Numbered from the stretch's first letter, positions 50,705-59,878 are shown. The stretch: 64,000 nucleotides of DNA from Arhodomonas sp052060015 (GCF_052060015.1 NZ_JBPODZ010000002.1:1-64000), one strand, 5' to 3'. Translations and numbers: made by a program. The notes: generated by a model not told the origin, from the letters alone.

Positions 50705-51367
50705 TCAGCAGCCACCGCCGTCTCCGCCACCCCCACCTCCGCCGCCGGCACCTCCGCCACTGCCGCCGGAGCTGGGCAGCCAGCCCATCATATGCACTGC
50801 GATGGCGAGGGCATCCAACGGCACCGGCCGCCGGACGCTGAGATCGAGCTCCTGTACCGAAAAGGGGTTGGCGACGACGTCCGCGACGGCCAGCCCGTCG
50901 GCAAACAACGTGCGATCGAGGCCGCGGCGGCCGCTGCCATGACGCTGACAAACCACCTTATAACCGGTGCCGTCGAGGCGGTAATGCGCCGTCCAGGTCG
51001 GCCGGGACTGGAGTACCCCGGCATCCACCTTGGTATCCGTCTCCAGCTCGGCGACCACACCCGCGCCGGCCCGCCAGAGCACGCGGCGCCGGGGCCGCCC
51101 CCCGAGGCGACGCAGGCAATCGCCGGCGACCTCCCCGGCGCTGCGATCCCGTGGATGATCAAGGCGGTAACGGCGCCCCGCAAAGCGCAGCTCCGTGAAG
51201 CCGGGCCGCAGCAGCCCCGGCTCCACCAGGCTCGCCAGACGATCGTCCACGTCCGCGATCACAAACGTTTCCTGCTGCTCCCGGAAAGGACTGGCAAGGG
51301 GGCGTCTCGGGAAGTGGACCGTAAGCTCCCCATCCACCGGGCGCTTGTGGTCGGTTGGTAGTGCCAT
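50705..51367 (-). CDS. Hypothetical protein with Gly-rich Cys-terminal tail
   Basis: A 220-residue protein that I do not recognise. The globular part (about 1-190) has many Arg/Leu/Val strands (LRFAGRRYRLDHPRDRSAGE, RRRVLWRAGAGVVAELETDT, WTAHYRLDGTGYKVVCQRHG). The last 23 residues are SSGGSGGGAGGGGGGGGDGG plus GC, ending in Cys. Such Gly-rich tails occur in membrane-associated proteins of unknown role. Start uncertain: ATG 51367 (MALPTDHKRP) has a weak ribosome site, and longer in-frame starts exist. It is divergent from the ABC binding-protein gene, separated by about 100 bp. Confidence 0.55.
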   Translation of the reverse strand: MALPTDHKRPVDGELTVHFPRRPLASPFREQQETFVIADVDDRLASLVEPGLLRPGFTELRFAGRRYRLDHPRDRSAGEVAGDCLRRLGGRPRRRVLWRAGAGVVAELETDTKVDAGVLQSRPTWTAHYRLDGTGYKVVCQRHGSGRRGLDRTLFADGLAVADVVANPFSVQELDLSVRRPVPLDALAIAVHMMGWLPSSGGSGGGAGGGGGGGGDGGGC

Positions 51368-51469
51368 CGGAATGCTACGCCTCGCTTGGATCCCGGCCAA
51401 TAGGATGCCTGATCGATCCAAACGGGCACGACCCTCGATCACGGCGTCGTTTCACGGCACCATCGGGGC

Positions 51470-53938
51470 ATGAGCCGAATGCGCCGAGTCCTAGTCAACC
51501 TCTTCGCGGTGTGTCTCGCTGCGCCCATGGCCGCAACCAGCGCGGCGGAGCCGTCCCAGCGGCGCGGTGCCCTCGTCGACCGGGTGGTGTTCACCGAGGA
51601 ATCCAATCCGGGCAAGGTGGTCGGCCAGATCGAGACCGGTGCGCGCCATATGCTCGCCCAGGGGATCACCAGCGGGGTAATCCACCGGCAGCTCCGCAAC
51701 GCCCCCGGCGTGGAATTCGCCCTTTCCTATGGCTCCTCGGCGGAGCTCACCTTGAACCCCGCCGGCCCGGAGCTCGCCGACGGCAACCTGAACCCGTTCG
51801 CCGTGGCCGCCATCCGGGAAGCGCTGAATTGGCTGGTGGATCGCCGCTACATCGCCAGCGAGCTCTACGGCGGCCTCGCGGAGCCGCGGACCCTGCCCCT
51901 GAGTACCGCATTCCCGGACTATGCCCGCCTCGCCGCCACCGCCCGGGCCCTGGAGCTGCGTTACTCGTTCCAGCCGGCCCGGGCGAAAGAGGCCATCGCC
52001 CGGGAAATGAAAGCCCTCGGGGCCACCCGGCAAAACGGGCGCTGGCACCACGACGGTGAGCCGGTACGTTTGAAGCTGCTCATCCGCACCGAGGACACCC
52101 GCCGACAGGTGGGCGACTACGTCGCCAATCGACTCGAGGACGCGGGCTTCGCGGTGGAGCGTCTCTACCGCACCGCCGATCAGGCCGCGCCCCTGTGGCT
52201 GGGTGCGGATCCGGCGGCCGGCCAGTGGCATCTCTACACCGGGGGCTGGGTGTCCACGGTGATCAACCGCGACCAGGCACAGAACTTCGCCGACTTCTAC
52301 ACCCCCCAGGGCCGGCCCGCCCCCCTCTGGCAGGCCTACGACCCGCCGGAAGCGCTGGCCCGCATCGCCGAGCGACTCGAGCGCCGGGACTACGCCTCGC
52401 CGGCCGAACGGCAGACGCTCATGGCCGAGGCCCTGGAGCTGGCCATGAAGAGCTCCTACCGCGTCTGGCTGGTGGACCAGCTCAATCTGTGGCCCCGGGC
52501 GGCGGACATCCGCGTCGCCGCGGACCTGGCCGGCGGGCTGGCGGGCTCGCGGTTATGGCCCTACACCCTACGCTTCGAGGACCGCGTCGGCGGCGAGGTG
52601 GTGGTCTCCACCCCCTCCATGCTCACCGACCCGTGGAACCCGGTGGCCGGCACCAACTGGCTCTACGACCGGATGATCCTCAACGCCACCCAGGACGCCC
52701 CGGCCCTGCCGGACCCGTTCACTGGGCTGTACCGCCCGCAACGGATCGCCGCCGCGGAGGTGACCGTTGCCGAGGGCACACCGGTGGAGCGCAGCCTCGA
52801 CTGGGTACGCCTCGAGACACGCCCCGAGATCACCGTACCGGAGGATACCTGGGTCGACTGGGACGGCGAGGCCAACCGTTTCGTCCGCGCCGGCGAGCGT
52901 CACCCGGAGGGCCTGACGGCGCGGACCCGCACCCGGATCACCTTCGAGGAGGGCTACCTGGAGCGCCACTGGCACGACGGCACGCGTATGTCCCTGGCGG
53001 ATCTCGTCTTGCCCTGGATCCTGGAGTTCGAACGTGCCGACGAGGACAGCCCGCTGTTCGACCGCAGCCACGTCCCCGCCCACGAGAGCTTCCTCGGCCA
53101 CTTCCGTGGCTGGCGGATCGTCTCCCGGCGGCCGCTGGTGGTGGAGAGCTACAGCGATCAGATTTACCCGGACGCGGAGACCATCGCCGCGGCCCGCACG
53201 CCGGGGCTCGCACCCTGGCATGTGCTAGCGCTCGGCATCCATGCCGAGGCCGCCGGCGAGCTGGCCTTCTCGTCGGACAAGGCGGACCGCAGCGACGTCC
53301 CCTGGCTCAGTCTGGTCTCCGGGCCGTCGCTGCCCATCCTGGACCGCCACCGGTTGGAGGCCGGGGCAGCGGGTTACGTACCGTTCGAGAACACGCTCGG
53401 CGAGCTGGTACGCGGGAATGGGCCCGCCCGGCGCTACGAGCGGCTGGGCCAATGGCGCGAGCAGCGCCGCCACTACTGGGTGGGCGACGGCCCCTTCTAC
53501 CTGGACGCCGTCCATGCCGTGGCCGGCTCCCTGGTACTGCAGCGCTATGAGGGCTTCCCGGATCCCGCGGACAAATGGCTGCGCTTCGCCGAGGTGGCGA
53601 TCCCCGAGCCCGCCCTGGACGGGCCGCTGACGGTCTCCCCCGGTGAGCCGGCGGCATTCCGGCTCGAGATCACCGCCGACGCTGCGCCCTATCCGCGGGA
53701 GGCGATCCGCGAGGTCGGCTGGCTGCTGTTCGACGGCGCCGGGGAGCTGGCGGATCGGGGCACGGCCGAAGCCCGGGACGGCGGCTGGCGGATCACCCTC
53801 CCGGCCGAGGTGATCACGGCCCTCGGGACGGGGGCGAACCGCCTGGAGGTGATCGTGCGCTCGGAGCGGGTGGCCCTGCCCCGGTTCGCCAGCCACGTCT
53901 TCGCCACCGTCCCGGCGAAAGCGGAGGCCACCGAATGA
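51470..53938 (+). CDS. ABC transporter substrate-binding protein, family 5, oversized
   Basis: An 822-residue exported protein: signal MSRMRRVLVNLFAVCLAAPM cut near SAA. It fits the peptide/nickel-type (SBP_bac_5) family: RQLRNAPGVEFALSYGSSAE, LNPFAVAAIREALNWLVDRR, ARAKEAIAREMKALGATRQN. The second half (about 380-720: STPSMLTDPWNPVAGTNWLY, FEEGYLERHWHDGTRMSLAD, LFDRSHVPAHESFLGHFRGW) is longer than usual; typical members are 500-600 residues. A C-terminal beta domain (about 720-815) is extra. First gene of a five-gene operon; it overlaps the permease gene by 4 bases. Substrate unknown; peptides, opines or other amides are possible. Confidence 0.85.
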   Translation: MSRMRRVLVNLFAVCLAAPMAATSAAEPSQRRGALVDRVVFTEESNPGKVVGQIETGARHMLAQGITSGVIHRQLRNAPGVEFALSYGSSAELTLNPAGPELADGNLNPFAVAAIREALNWLVDRRYIASELYGGLAEPRTLPLSTAFPDYARLAATARALELRYSFQPARAKEAIAREMKALGATRQNGRWHHDGEPVRLKLLIRTEDTRRQVGDYVANRLEDAGFAVERLYRTADQAAPLWLGADPAAGQWHLYTGGWVSTVINRDQAQNFADFYTPQGRPAPLWQAYDPPEALARIAERLERRDYASPAERQTLMAEALELAMKSSYRVWLVDQLNLWPRAADIRVAADLAGGLAGSRLWPYTLRFEDRVGGEVVVSTPSMLTDPWNPVAGTNWLYDRMILNATQDAPALPDPFTGLYRPQRIAAAEVTVAEGTPVERSLDWVRLETRPEITVPEDTWVDWDGEANRFVRAGERHPEGLTARTRTRITFEEGYLERHWHDGTRMSLADLVLPWILEFERADEDSPLFDRSHVPAHESFLGHFRGWRIVSRRPLVVESYSDQIYPDAETIAAARTPGLAPWHVLALGIHAEAAGELAFSSDKADRSDVPWLSLVSGPSLPILDRHRLEAGAAGYVPFENTLGELVRGNGPARRYERLGQWREQRRHYWVGDGPFYLDAVHAVAGSLVLQRYEGFPDPADKWLRFAEVAIPEPALDGPLTVSPGEPAAFRLEITADAAPYPREAIREVGWLLFDGAGELADRGTAEARDGGWRITLPAEVITALGTGANRLEVIVRSERVALPRFASHVFATVPAKAEATE

Positions 53939-55041
53939 GCCCCGCCGGCGAATCGAGCCAAGTGGGTGGGCGGCTGCGGGACGTCCGCCGCATGGCGGTA
54001 TTCGTGGCCCGCCGTATCGCCGCGCTGCTGCTCACGGTGCTAGTCGGCGTCTACCTGACCATCCTCATCGCCAACATGGGCGGGCGGGTGGACGAGATCC
54101 GCCGCCTGCAGATCCAATCCACCGTCGCCGAGGCCGTTCGCGCGAACCCCGAGTACAGCGATATGGGCGCCCAGCGGCGCAACGAGCTGATCGCCGAACA
54201 GGTGCAGCTGGAGGTGGAGCGCCTGAATCTCGACGAGCCTTTCTTCTGGCGCAGCCTCGACTACCTCAACCAGGCGGTGCGGCTGAACTTGGGACGGGCC
54301 GAGCAGATGACCTCGGATCTCGGCTCCCGCCAGGTGCGCGATATCATCGCCGAGCGACTGCCGGCGACGCTGCTGCTGTTCGGCACGGCCAACCTGCTGG
54401 TGTTCTTCACCTCCGTGGCCATCGCCCTGCGGCTGTCACGGCGCTACGGCAGCGCACTGGACCGCACGGTCATCGGCCTCGCCCCCAGCTCCGCAGCGCC
54501 CGGCTGGTTCTACGGTATCTTCCTGATCCTGCTGTTCGCCTTCATCTGGCCGATGCTGCCGGCGGGGGGCATGGTGGCGGTGCCCCCGCCCGAGGGGGCG
54601 CTCGCCTATGCCTGGAGTGTGGTGAGACACATGGCACTGCCAGTGGCGGCGATGTTCCTGTCCCAGATCTTCATCTCCATCTACTCCTGGCGGACGTTCT
54701 TCCTCATCCACTCCAGCGAGGACTACGTGGAGATGGCCCGCGCAAAGGGCTTGCCCGAGCGCGCCATCCGGCGCCGCTACATCCTGCGGCCGACGCTGGC
54801 GCCCATCATCACCAGCTTTCTGCTGATGCTCATCGGCCTGTGGAGCGGCGCCATCATCCTCGAGCAAGTATTCAACTGGCCGGGGCTGGGGACACTGCTG
54901 TTCGAGGCCATTGGCCATCGTGACACGCCGGTGATCATCGGCGGCGTGGTGATCTTCGCCTACCTGCTGGCGGTGACCGTGTTCCTGCTGGACATCCTCT
55001 ACGCGCTGCTCGATCCCCGGGTACGGGTGGGACCGGAATGA
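53935..55041 (+). CDS. ABC transporter permease, DppB type
   Basis: A 368-residue inner-membrane permease of the OppB/DppB family. The first helix (about 25-45, RRIAALLLTVLVGVYLTILI) is followed by a periplasmic stretch (about 46-115) ending in LDEPFFWRSLDYLNQAVRLN, then five helices. The EAA loop is EDYVEMARAKGLPERAIRRR, followed by YILRPTLAPIITSFLLMLIG and EQVFNWPGLGTLLFEAIGHR. Overlaps the binding-protein gene and the next permease by 4 bases each. Confidence 0.9.
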   Translation: MSPAGESSQVGGRLRDVRRMAVFVARRIAALLLTVLVGVYLTILIANMGGRVDEIRRLQIQSTVAEAVRANPEYSDMGAQRRNELIAEQVQLEVERLNLDEPFFWRSLDYLNQAVRLNLGRAEQMTSDLGSRQVRDIIAERLPATLLLFGTANLLVFFTSVAIALRLSRRYGSALDRTVIGLAPSSAAPGWFYGIFLILLFAFIWPMLPAGGMVAVPPPEGALAYAWSVVRHMALPVAAMFLSQIFISIYSWRTFFLIHSSEDYVEMARAKGLPERAIRRRYILRPTLAPIITSFLLMLIGLWSGAIILEQVFNWPGLGTLLFEAIGHRDTPVIIGGVVIFAYLLAVTVFLLDILYALLDPRVRVGPE

Positions 55042-56369
55042 ATCGCTGGCGCGACGGCCTCCGGCAGCTCCGACAGTACCCCTCGGCGGTGGCGGGGGCG
55101 GCCATCGTTGTGTTCCTCATCGTGCTGTCGCTCTACACCGTCATCGCCATCCCGTACGGAGAGGCCATGGAGCGCTGGCGCGGCGGCGAGCATTGGGAAC
55201 GCCACCCGGTGAACGCGGGCCCGGTATGGGCGGACCGCCTGCTCGGCGGCGACCGGCCCGCCACCCGCACCGTCTCCGCCGCGGATGGGGAGCGCAGCGT
55301 GGAAGACTTCCCCGGCGGGCGCCGCATCCGCATCCCGCTGGCCTTCGACTTCGAGGCCGGCGGCTTCCCCAGCGAGCTGAGCCTGTTCCTGGACGCGGAC
55401 TTCGAGCAGCGCCCGCCCTTTGTCCGCCTGACCTGGCACACCCCCGACGGCCGGCGCATCCCCCTGGGCAGCTATCAGGCCGCCGCCGATGAGCGCATCG
55501 CCCTGTCCCAGGACTGGGCGCTGGAGCGCCGCCTCGGCGCGCCGGCCCACGTGGGGCTCTTCGCGCGAGCGGACCGCGAGGACATGCCCGAGGTGCAGAC
55601 GGGCGGCTACCGGCTGGTCATCGACGCAATTGTCTTCGAGGAGGACGCGGGGATCGACGCCGAGCTGGTGGTCTACGGCCAGGTCCACGGCCTCGCCGGC
55701 ACCGATCACCAGCGCCGCGACCTGCTGCTCGCCTTGCTCTGGGGCACCCCGGTCGCACTGGCCTTCGGTCTCATCGCCACCGTCGGCACCACCGTCACCA
55801 CCCTGATCGTCGCCGCCGCCGGCGTATGGTACCGGGGCTGGGTCGACGCGCTGATCCAGCGGCTCACCGAGGTGAACATGATCCTGCCCATCCTGCCCAT
55901 CCTGGTGATGGTGGGCACGCTGTATTCCACCAGCATCTGGGTGATCCTGGCGGTGGTGGTCGCGCTGGGGATATTCAGCGCCAGCGTGAAGATGTACCGT
56001 GCCATGCTGCTGCCCATCCGCGAGGCCCCCTACATCGAGGCGGCGCGGGCCTACGGGGCGGGCAACACGCGCATCATCTTCCGCTACATGATCCCGCGGA
56101 TACTGCCGGTGCTGATCCCGACCTTCGTCACCCTGATCCCCACCTTCGTGTTCCTGGAGGCCTCCCTGGCGGTCCTAGGCCTCGGTGACCCGGCGCTGCC
56201 GACATGGGGGAAACTGCTCAACGACGCGCAGAACCAGAGTGCGCTCTACCACGGCTTCTTCTACTGGGTGCTGGAGCCGGCGGCGCTGCTCATGCTCACG
56301 GGTCTCGGCTTCGCCATGCTCGGCTTCGCACTGGACCGGGTGTTCAACCCGCGGCTGAGGAATCTGTGA
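55038..56369 (+). CDS. ABC transporter permease, DppC type, with large periplasmic insert
   Basis: A 443-residue permease, about 140 residues longer than usual OppC/DppC proteins (about 290-310). Helix 1 (17-40) is followed by a soluble stretch of about 185 residues rich in beta-like segments (RRIRIPLAFDFEAGGFPSEL, FEQRPPFVRLTWHTPDGRRI, GGYRLVIDAIVFEEDAGIDA) before the family motif HGLAGTDHQRRDLLLALLWG. The EAA loop is EAPYIEAARAYGAGNTRIIF. Its stop overlaps the next start (TGATG). The insert may dock with the enlarged binding protein. Confidence 0.88.
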   Translation: MNRWRDGLRQLRQYPSAVAGAAIVVFLIVLSLYTVIAIPYGEAMERWRGGEHWERHPVNAGPVWADRLLGGDRPATRTVSAADGERSVEDFPGGRRIRIPLAFDFEAGGFPSELSLFLDADFEQRPPFVRLTWHTPDGRRIPLGSYQAAADERIALSQDWALERRLGAPAHVGLFARADREDMPEVQTGGYRLVIDAIVFEEDAGIDAELVVYGQVHGLAGTDHQRRDLLLALLWGTPVALAFGLIATVGTTVTTLIVAAAGVWYRGWVDALIQRLTEVNMILPILPILVMVGTLYSTSIWVILAVVVALGIFSASVKMYRAMLLPIREAPYIEAARAYGAGNTRIIFRYMIPRILPVLIPTFVTLIPTFVFLEASLAVLGLGDPALPTWGKLLNDAQNQSALYHGFFYWVLEPAALLMLTGLGFAMLGFALDRVFNPRLRNL

Positions 56370-57343
56370 TGGCCGACACCCCGCTGCTCGCCATCGACGG
56401 CCTCAACCTCCACTACCGCACCGGTAACGGCGTCGTCCGCGCGGTGGATGGCATCGACCTCACCGTCAACCGCGGCGAGGCGCTGGTGGTGCTGGGGGAA
56501 TCCGGCTGCGGCAAGAGCTCGCTGGCGAAGGCGTTGCTGCGGGTACTGCCACGCAACATCGCCCGCTTCGACGGCCGCGTGGCCATCGACGGGATGGACA
56601 CCATGGCCCTCGGCGAGGAGCGCTTCCGACGGGAGGTGCGCTGGCAACGGATCTCGTTCGTCATGCAGGCGGCGATGAACGCCCTCAATCCGGTGGTGCG
56701 TGTCGGCGAGCAGGTGGCCGAGCCCCTGCGCCTGCACCGGGGCGTCGATCGGAGCCGGGCCGCGGACCGGGCGCGGGCCGTCTTCGAGCTGGTGGGCGTG
56801 CCCGCGGGCTTTCTGCAGCGCTACCCCTTCGAGCTCTCCGGCGGCATGCGCCAGCGCGTGGTGCTGGCCATGGCGCTGATCACCGAGCCGGACCTGGTGA
56901 TCCTCGACGAGCCTACCTCCGCGCTGGACGTGCTCACCCAGGCAAGCATCATGAACCGGTTGAAGGCGATCAAACGGGAGACGGGTACCGCCTTCATGCT
57001 CATCACCCACGACGTGGCCACCTCCAGCGAGATCGCCGATCGGGTGGCGCTCATGTACGCCGGCCAGATCGTCGAGCACGCGCCGGCGGAGACCTTCTTT
57101 ACCGAGCCCGCACACCCCTATGCGAGGCTGCTGATGGCGAGCGTCCCGCGGCTGCGGCAGGCCGAGCGCCCCCGCTCCATCCCCGGCGAGCCGCCGAGCC
57201 TGGCGGCGCCGCCGGCGGGCTGCCGCTTCGCCGAGCGTTGTCCCCGCCGATTCGAGCGCTGCGCCGATGACCCGCCGGCTTTTCGGGTGGATCGCCGTCA
57301 TGACGCCCGCTGCTGGCTGTTCGCTTCAGGGGGGCGGCCATGA
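56369..57343 (+). CDS. ABC transporter ATP-binding protein, OppD/DppD type
   Basis: A 324-residue cytoplasmic ATPase. Walker A is GESGCGKSS, the signature is LSGGMRQRVVLAMAL and Walker B is LVILDEPTSALD. The C-terminal oligopeptide-transporter domain (about 240-324) ends with the four-Cys-type motif CRFAERCPRRFERC and a later Cys in DARCWLF, which in DppD-like proteins binds a 4Fe-4S cluster. Overlaps its neighbours at both ends by 1-4 bases. Confidence 0.92.
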   Translation: MADTPLLAIDGLNLHYRTGNGVVRAVDGIDLTVNRGEALVVLGESGCGKSSLAKALLRVLPRNIARFDGRVAIDGMDTMALGEERFRREVRWQRISFVMQAAMNALNPVVRVGEQVAEPLRLHRGVDRSRAADRARAVFELVGVPAGFLQRYPFELSGGMRQRVVLAMALITEPDLVILDEPTSALDVLTQASIMNRLKAIKRETGTAFMLITHDVATSSEIADRVALMYAGQIVEHAPAETFFTEPAHPYARLLMASVPRLRQAERPRSIPGEPPSLAAPPAGCRFAERCPRRFERCADDPPAFRVDRRHDARCWLFASGGRP

Positions 57344-58347
57344 GCACACGGCAGGTCGAACACCGGGGAACGAGCAGCGAGACCTATTTGTCCGTCAATG
57401 GACTGCGGACCACCTTCGAGCTGCGCCAGTGGGGCTTTCTCCGGGCCGGCGAGGTCCGTGCCGTCGACGGCGTGAGCTTCGAGCTCGCCGCGGGGGAGTC
57501 CGTCGCCTTCGTCGGCGAGAGCGGCTGTGGCAAGTCCACCCTGGCGCGCACCCTCTTGGGGCTGCACAAGCCCACCGCAGGCAGTGTGGTGTTCGACGGA
57601 CAGGAGCTCGGCACGCTAAAGGGGGCCGCACTGAAGGCGTACCGGGCACGGGTCGGCTACGTGCAACAGGATCCCTACGGGGCCCTGCCACCGTTCATGG
57701 ACGTCCGCCGCATCCTCGCGGAACCGCTGCGGATCCACGGCGTGCCCCGGGCCGAGCACCGGCGACGCATCGAGGCCGCCCTCGCCGAGGTGCGCCTATC
57801 ACCAGCGGCGGAGTATCTCGGCAAGTTCCCGCACATGCTGAGCGGCGGCCAGCAGCAGCGCGTGGTCATCGCCCGGGCCCTGGTGCTCGCCCCCACCATG
57901 CTCATCGCCGACGAGCCGGTATCCATGCTCGACGCCTCCGTGCGCGTGGAGATCCTGGAGCTGCTCGCCCGCATCCAGCGCGAGCGCGAGCTCACACTGG
58001 CCTTCATCACCCATGACCTCTCGACGGTACGCCACTATGCGGACCGGGTATTCGTCATGTATGCGGGCCGCATCATCGAGTCGGCACCGGTGGAAGACCT
58101 CATCGACCACCCCCAGCATCCCTACACCCAGGCCCTACTCACCGCACTGGCGGACCCGGACCCGGCCAACGCCCACCGTGAACGCCCGATACCCGCCGGC
58201 GAGCCGCCGAGCCTCATCGAGCCTCCAGCTGCCTGCCGGTTCCATCCCCGGTGCCCGCACTTCATGCCCGGCACCTGCGACGTCCACGACCCGCCGGAGT
58301 TCGAGCCGCGACCCGCGCACCACAGCGCCTGCTGGCTGCACGGATAA
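57340..58347 (+). CDS. ABC transporter ATP-binding protein, OppF/DppF type
   Basis: A 335-residue second ATPase of the operon. Walker A is GESGCGKST, followed by YVQQDPYGALPPFMDVRRIL, the signature LSGGQQQRVVIARAL and Walker B MLIADEPVSMLD. The C-terminal motif CRFHPRCPHFMPGTC and final SACWLHG match the Cys-containing OppF/DppF tail. Last gene of the SBP-permease-permease-ATPase-ATPase operon, whose overlapping starts and stops imply strict co-expression. Confidence 0.92.
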   Translation: MSTRQVEHRGTSSETYLSVNGLRTTFELRQWGFLRAGEVRAVDGVSFELAAGESVAFVGESGCGKSTLARTLLGLHKPTAGSVVFDGQELGTLKGAALKAYRARVGYVQQDPYGALPPFMDVRRILAEPLRIHGVPRAEHRRRIEAALAEVRLSPAAEYLGKFPHMLSGGQQQRVVIARALVLAPTMLIADEPVSMLDASVRVEILELLARIQRERELTLAFITHDLSTVRHYADRVFVMYAGRIIESAPVEDLIDHPQHPYTQALLTALADPDPANAHRERPIPAGEPPSLIEPPAACRFHPRCPHFMPGTCDVHDPPEFEPRPAHHSACWLHG

Positions 58348-58369
58348 CTCCCACCTCGTGCCCGTTCGC

Positions 58370-58666
58370 TCATGCCCTCAGCGGCGTAACCTCCGACTCG
58401 ATTCGCGCACCACGCTCGGCCGTGGTCCGCTCCAGCTCGAACCGGTCCTGAAGCTGCATCCAGTATTGTGGACTCATACCGAAGAAACGCCCCAGTCGCA
58501 GCGTGGTATCGGCGGTAATGCCGCGCCCACCTTTGACCATCTCGTTAATACGGCGGGGCGGGACGTGGATCGAGCGAGCGAGCCGGTACTCTGACAAGTC
58601 GTATTCCTCAAGGAACTCCTTGAGATGTTCCCCGGGATGAATCGGCCCAATCCTTTCGGTGCTCAT
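58370..58666 (-). CDS. higA: HigA-family antitoxin
   Basis: A 98-residue XRE-type antitoxin: IHPGEHLKEFLEEYDLSEYR, LARSIHVPPRRINEMVKGGR and LRLGRFFGMSPQYWMQLQDR are the HigA (VapI) signature. The helix-turn-helix is about residues 25-60. It neutralises HigB and represses the operon. Start ATG 58666 is the family start (MSTERIGPIHPGEHL). The stop of higB lies 14 bases upstream, in the toxin-first order typical of higBA. The toxin gene carries an in-frame amber codon, so this antitoxin may be orphaned. Confidence 0.9.
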   Translation of the reverse strand: MSTERIGPIHPGEHLKEFLEEYDLSEYRLARSIHVPPRRINEMVKGGRGITADTTLRLGRFFGMSPQYWMQLQDRFELERTTAERGARIESEVTPLRA

Positions 58667-58679
58667 CACAGTCTCCCGG

Positions 58680-58961
58680 TCAATGATAGTCAACGATCTC
58701 CACCGCGAACGCGTGTCCGTCACGCCACTCGAAGCAGATCCGCCACTGGTGGTTGATACGGATGCTGTACTGACCGGCACGGTTACCTTGGAGCCGCTCC
58801 AGCCGGTGCGAAGGCGGGACCCTCAGGTCTTCTAGATTCACTGCGGCGTCGATCCGATCCAAACGCATTTTGGCCCGACGCTAAATATCCTTACGTACCC
58901 GGCGCGACGACTCTCCCTTGGCAACTTTCTCCGTCTCCGTGTCACCAAAGCTCCGTATCAT
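58680..58961 (-). pseudogene. higB: HigB toxin gene with in-frame amber stop
   Basis: A RelE-superfamily mRNA endonuclease gene of 94 codons. From ATG 58961 it reads MIRSFGDTETEKVAKGESSR RVRKDI (split here), then TAG at 58881-58883 (codon 27), and continues in the same frame with RRAKMRLDRIDAAVNLEDLR, VPPSHRLERLQGNRAGQYSI and RINHQWRICFEWRDGHAFAV, ending EIVDYH. Homologues have Gln (CAG) where TAG stands, so a single C-to-T change explains the interruption. A restart at ATG 58868 would give 62 residues without the first helix. The toxin is therefore probably inactive, unless amber is suppressed. Confidence 0.85.
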
Positions 58962-59179
58962 GGCCTTGGTAGTAACGTGGTGCGTTAATGCAGGCCATCC
59001 TCGCGTCGCAACACCGCCCCCCTGACCGACAAGATGTGCCCTGGCAGTGTCCCGTGTACCAGCGGATCGTGGCGACCCGGCCACCGTGGATGGAAGCCAT
59101 GACGGATGGTGAAGTGACGGAATGAATCCGGTGTATAGCGCTCCGGTGCACAGGCGCGTGCCGATACATACCGCCGGCC

Positions 59180-59878
59180 TTATCCAGACGCAAGCCCAGC
59201 GTGTTGCCGCCTTGCCTCCTCGGCGATGACCGACAGCATGAACCATTGGGGCAGGCTGCGTGCGAGGTCGACGCGACCGTGTACCCGGATGTCGCCGCGC
59301 TCGATGGCCGGCGCGAGCGGGCGCTGGCCAATCCACACGCGCCCCATGACGCGGACCGTGCTGGCGACGTACAGATCCACATCGAAGCCGGGATCGGACT
59401 GGCAGAGATCCACGTCGTCGTCCTCGATAAGCAGCCACCACCGCCGCATCTCGGCGGGCGCATCGCTGTAGTCGAACTGGAGCACAGTACGGCCGGGTGG
59501 CAGGGCGGTGGTATCAATCCGCCGGCGCATATCCCACATCAGCACGCTCGCGTCCCAGTCCGGGCCCTCCGCCGCACTCTCCACCCACTGCTGGCCCCAT
59601 ACCCCCATGGAGATAATGATCGGGCCGAGGGCGGTGCCAGCTTCCGTGAGCCGGTAAGCGCCGTGCTCGTCGCGCATTACCACACCCGCCGACACAAGCT
59701 CCTGCAGCCGTCGGGACAGCAGGGCTCGCGACATCAGCGGCACGCCGCGATGAATCTCGTTGAAGCCCGACGAGCCGCTGACAAGCTCGCGCATGATCAA
59801 CGGCGTCCAGCGCGTGGCGAGGATTTCCGACGCCTTGGCGACGGGACAGAACTGACCGTAACCCGTGGGACCCGGCAT
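59180..59878 (-). CDS. HxlR-family regulator with C-terminal SCP2-like domain
   Basis: A 232-residue regulator. The winged helix (about 10-95) has FCPVAKASEILATRWTPLIM, RELVSGSSGFNEIHRGVPLM and SRALLSRRLQELVSAGVV, the HxlR signature with its typical early Cys. The C-terminal half (about 125-225, PPGRTVLQFDYSDAPAEMRR, RVHGRVDLARSLPQWFMLSV) resembles the SCP2-like sterol/lipid-binding extension of some HxlR proteins. GGGAGG precedes ATG 59878. Divergent from the methyltransferase-flavoprotein pair, which it probably controls; an inverted repeat lies between them at 59941-59955. Confidence 0.85.
   Translation of the reverse strand: MPGPTGYGQFCPVAKASEILATRWTPLIMRELVSGSSGFNEIHRGVPLMSRALLSRRLQELVSAGVVMRDEHGAYRLTEAGTALGPIIISMGVWGQQWVESAAEGPDWDASVLMWDMRRRIDTTALPPGRTVLQFDYSDAPAEMRRWWLLIEDDDVDLCQSDPGFDVDLYVASTVRVMGRVWIGQRPLAPAIERGDIRVHGRVDLARSLPQWFMLSVIAEEARRQHAGLASG

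Noticed and set aside
58962..59179. Possible transposase remnant between higB and the HxlR gene
   Set aside because: Short frames on both strands show no recognisable transposase motif or terminal repeats.
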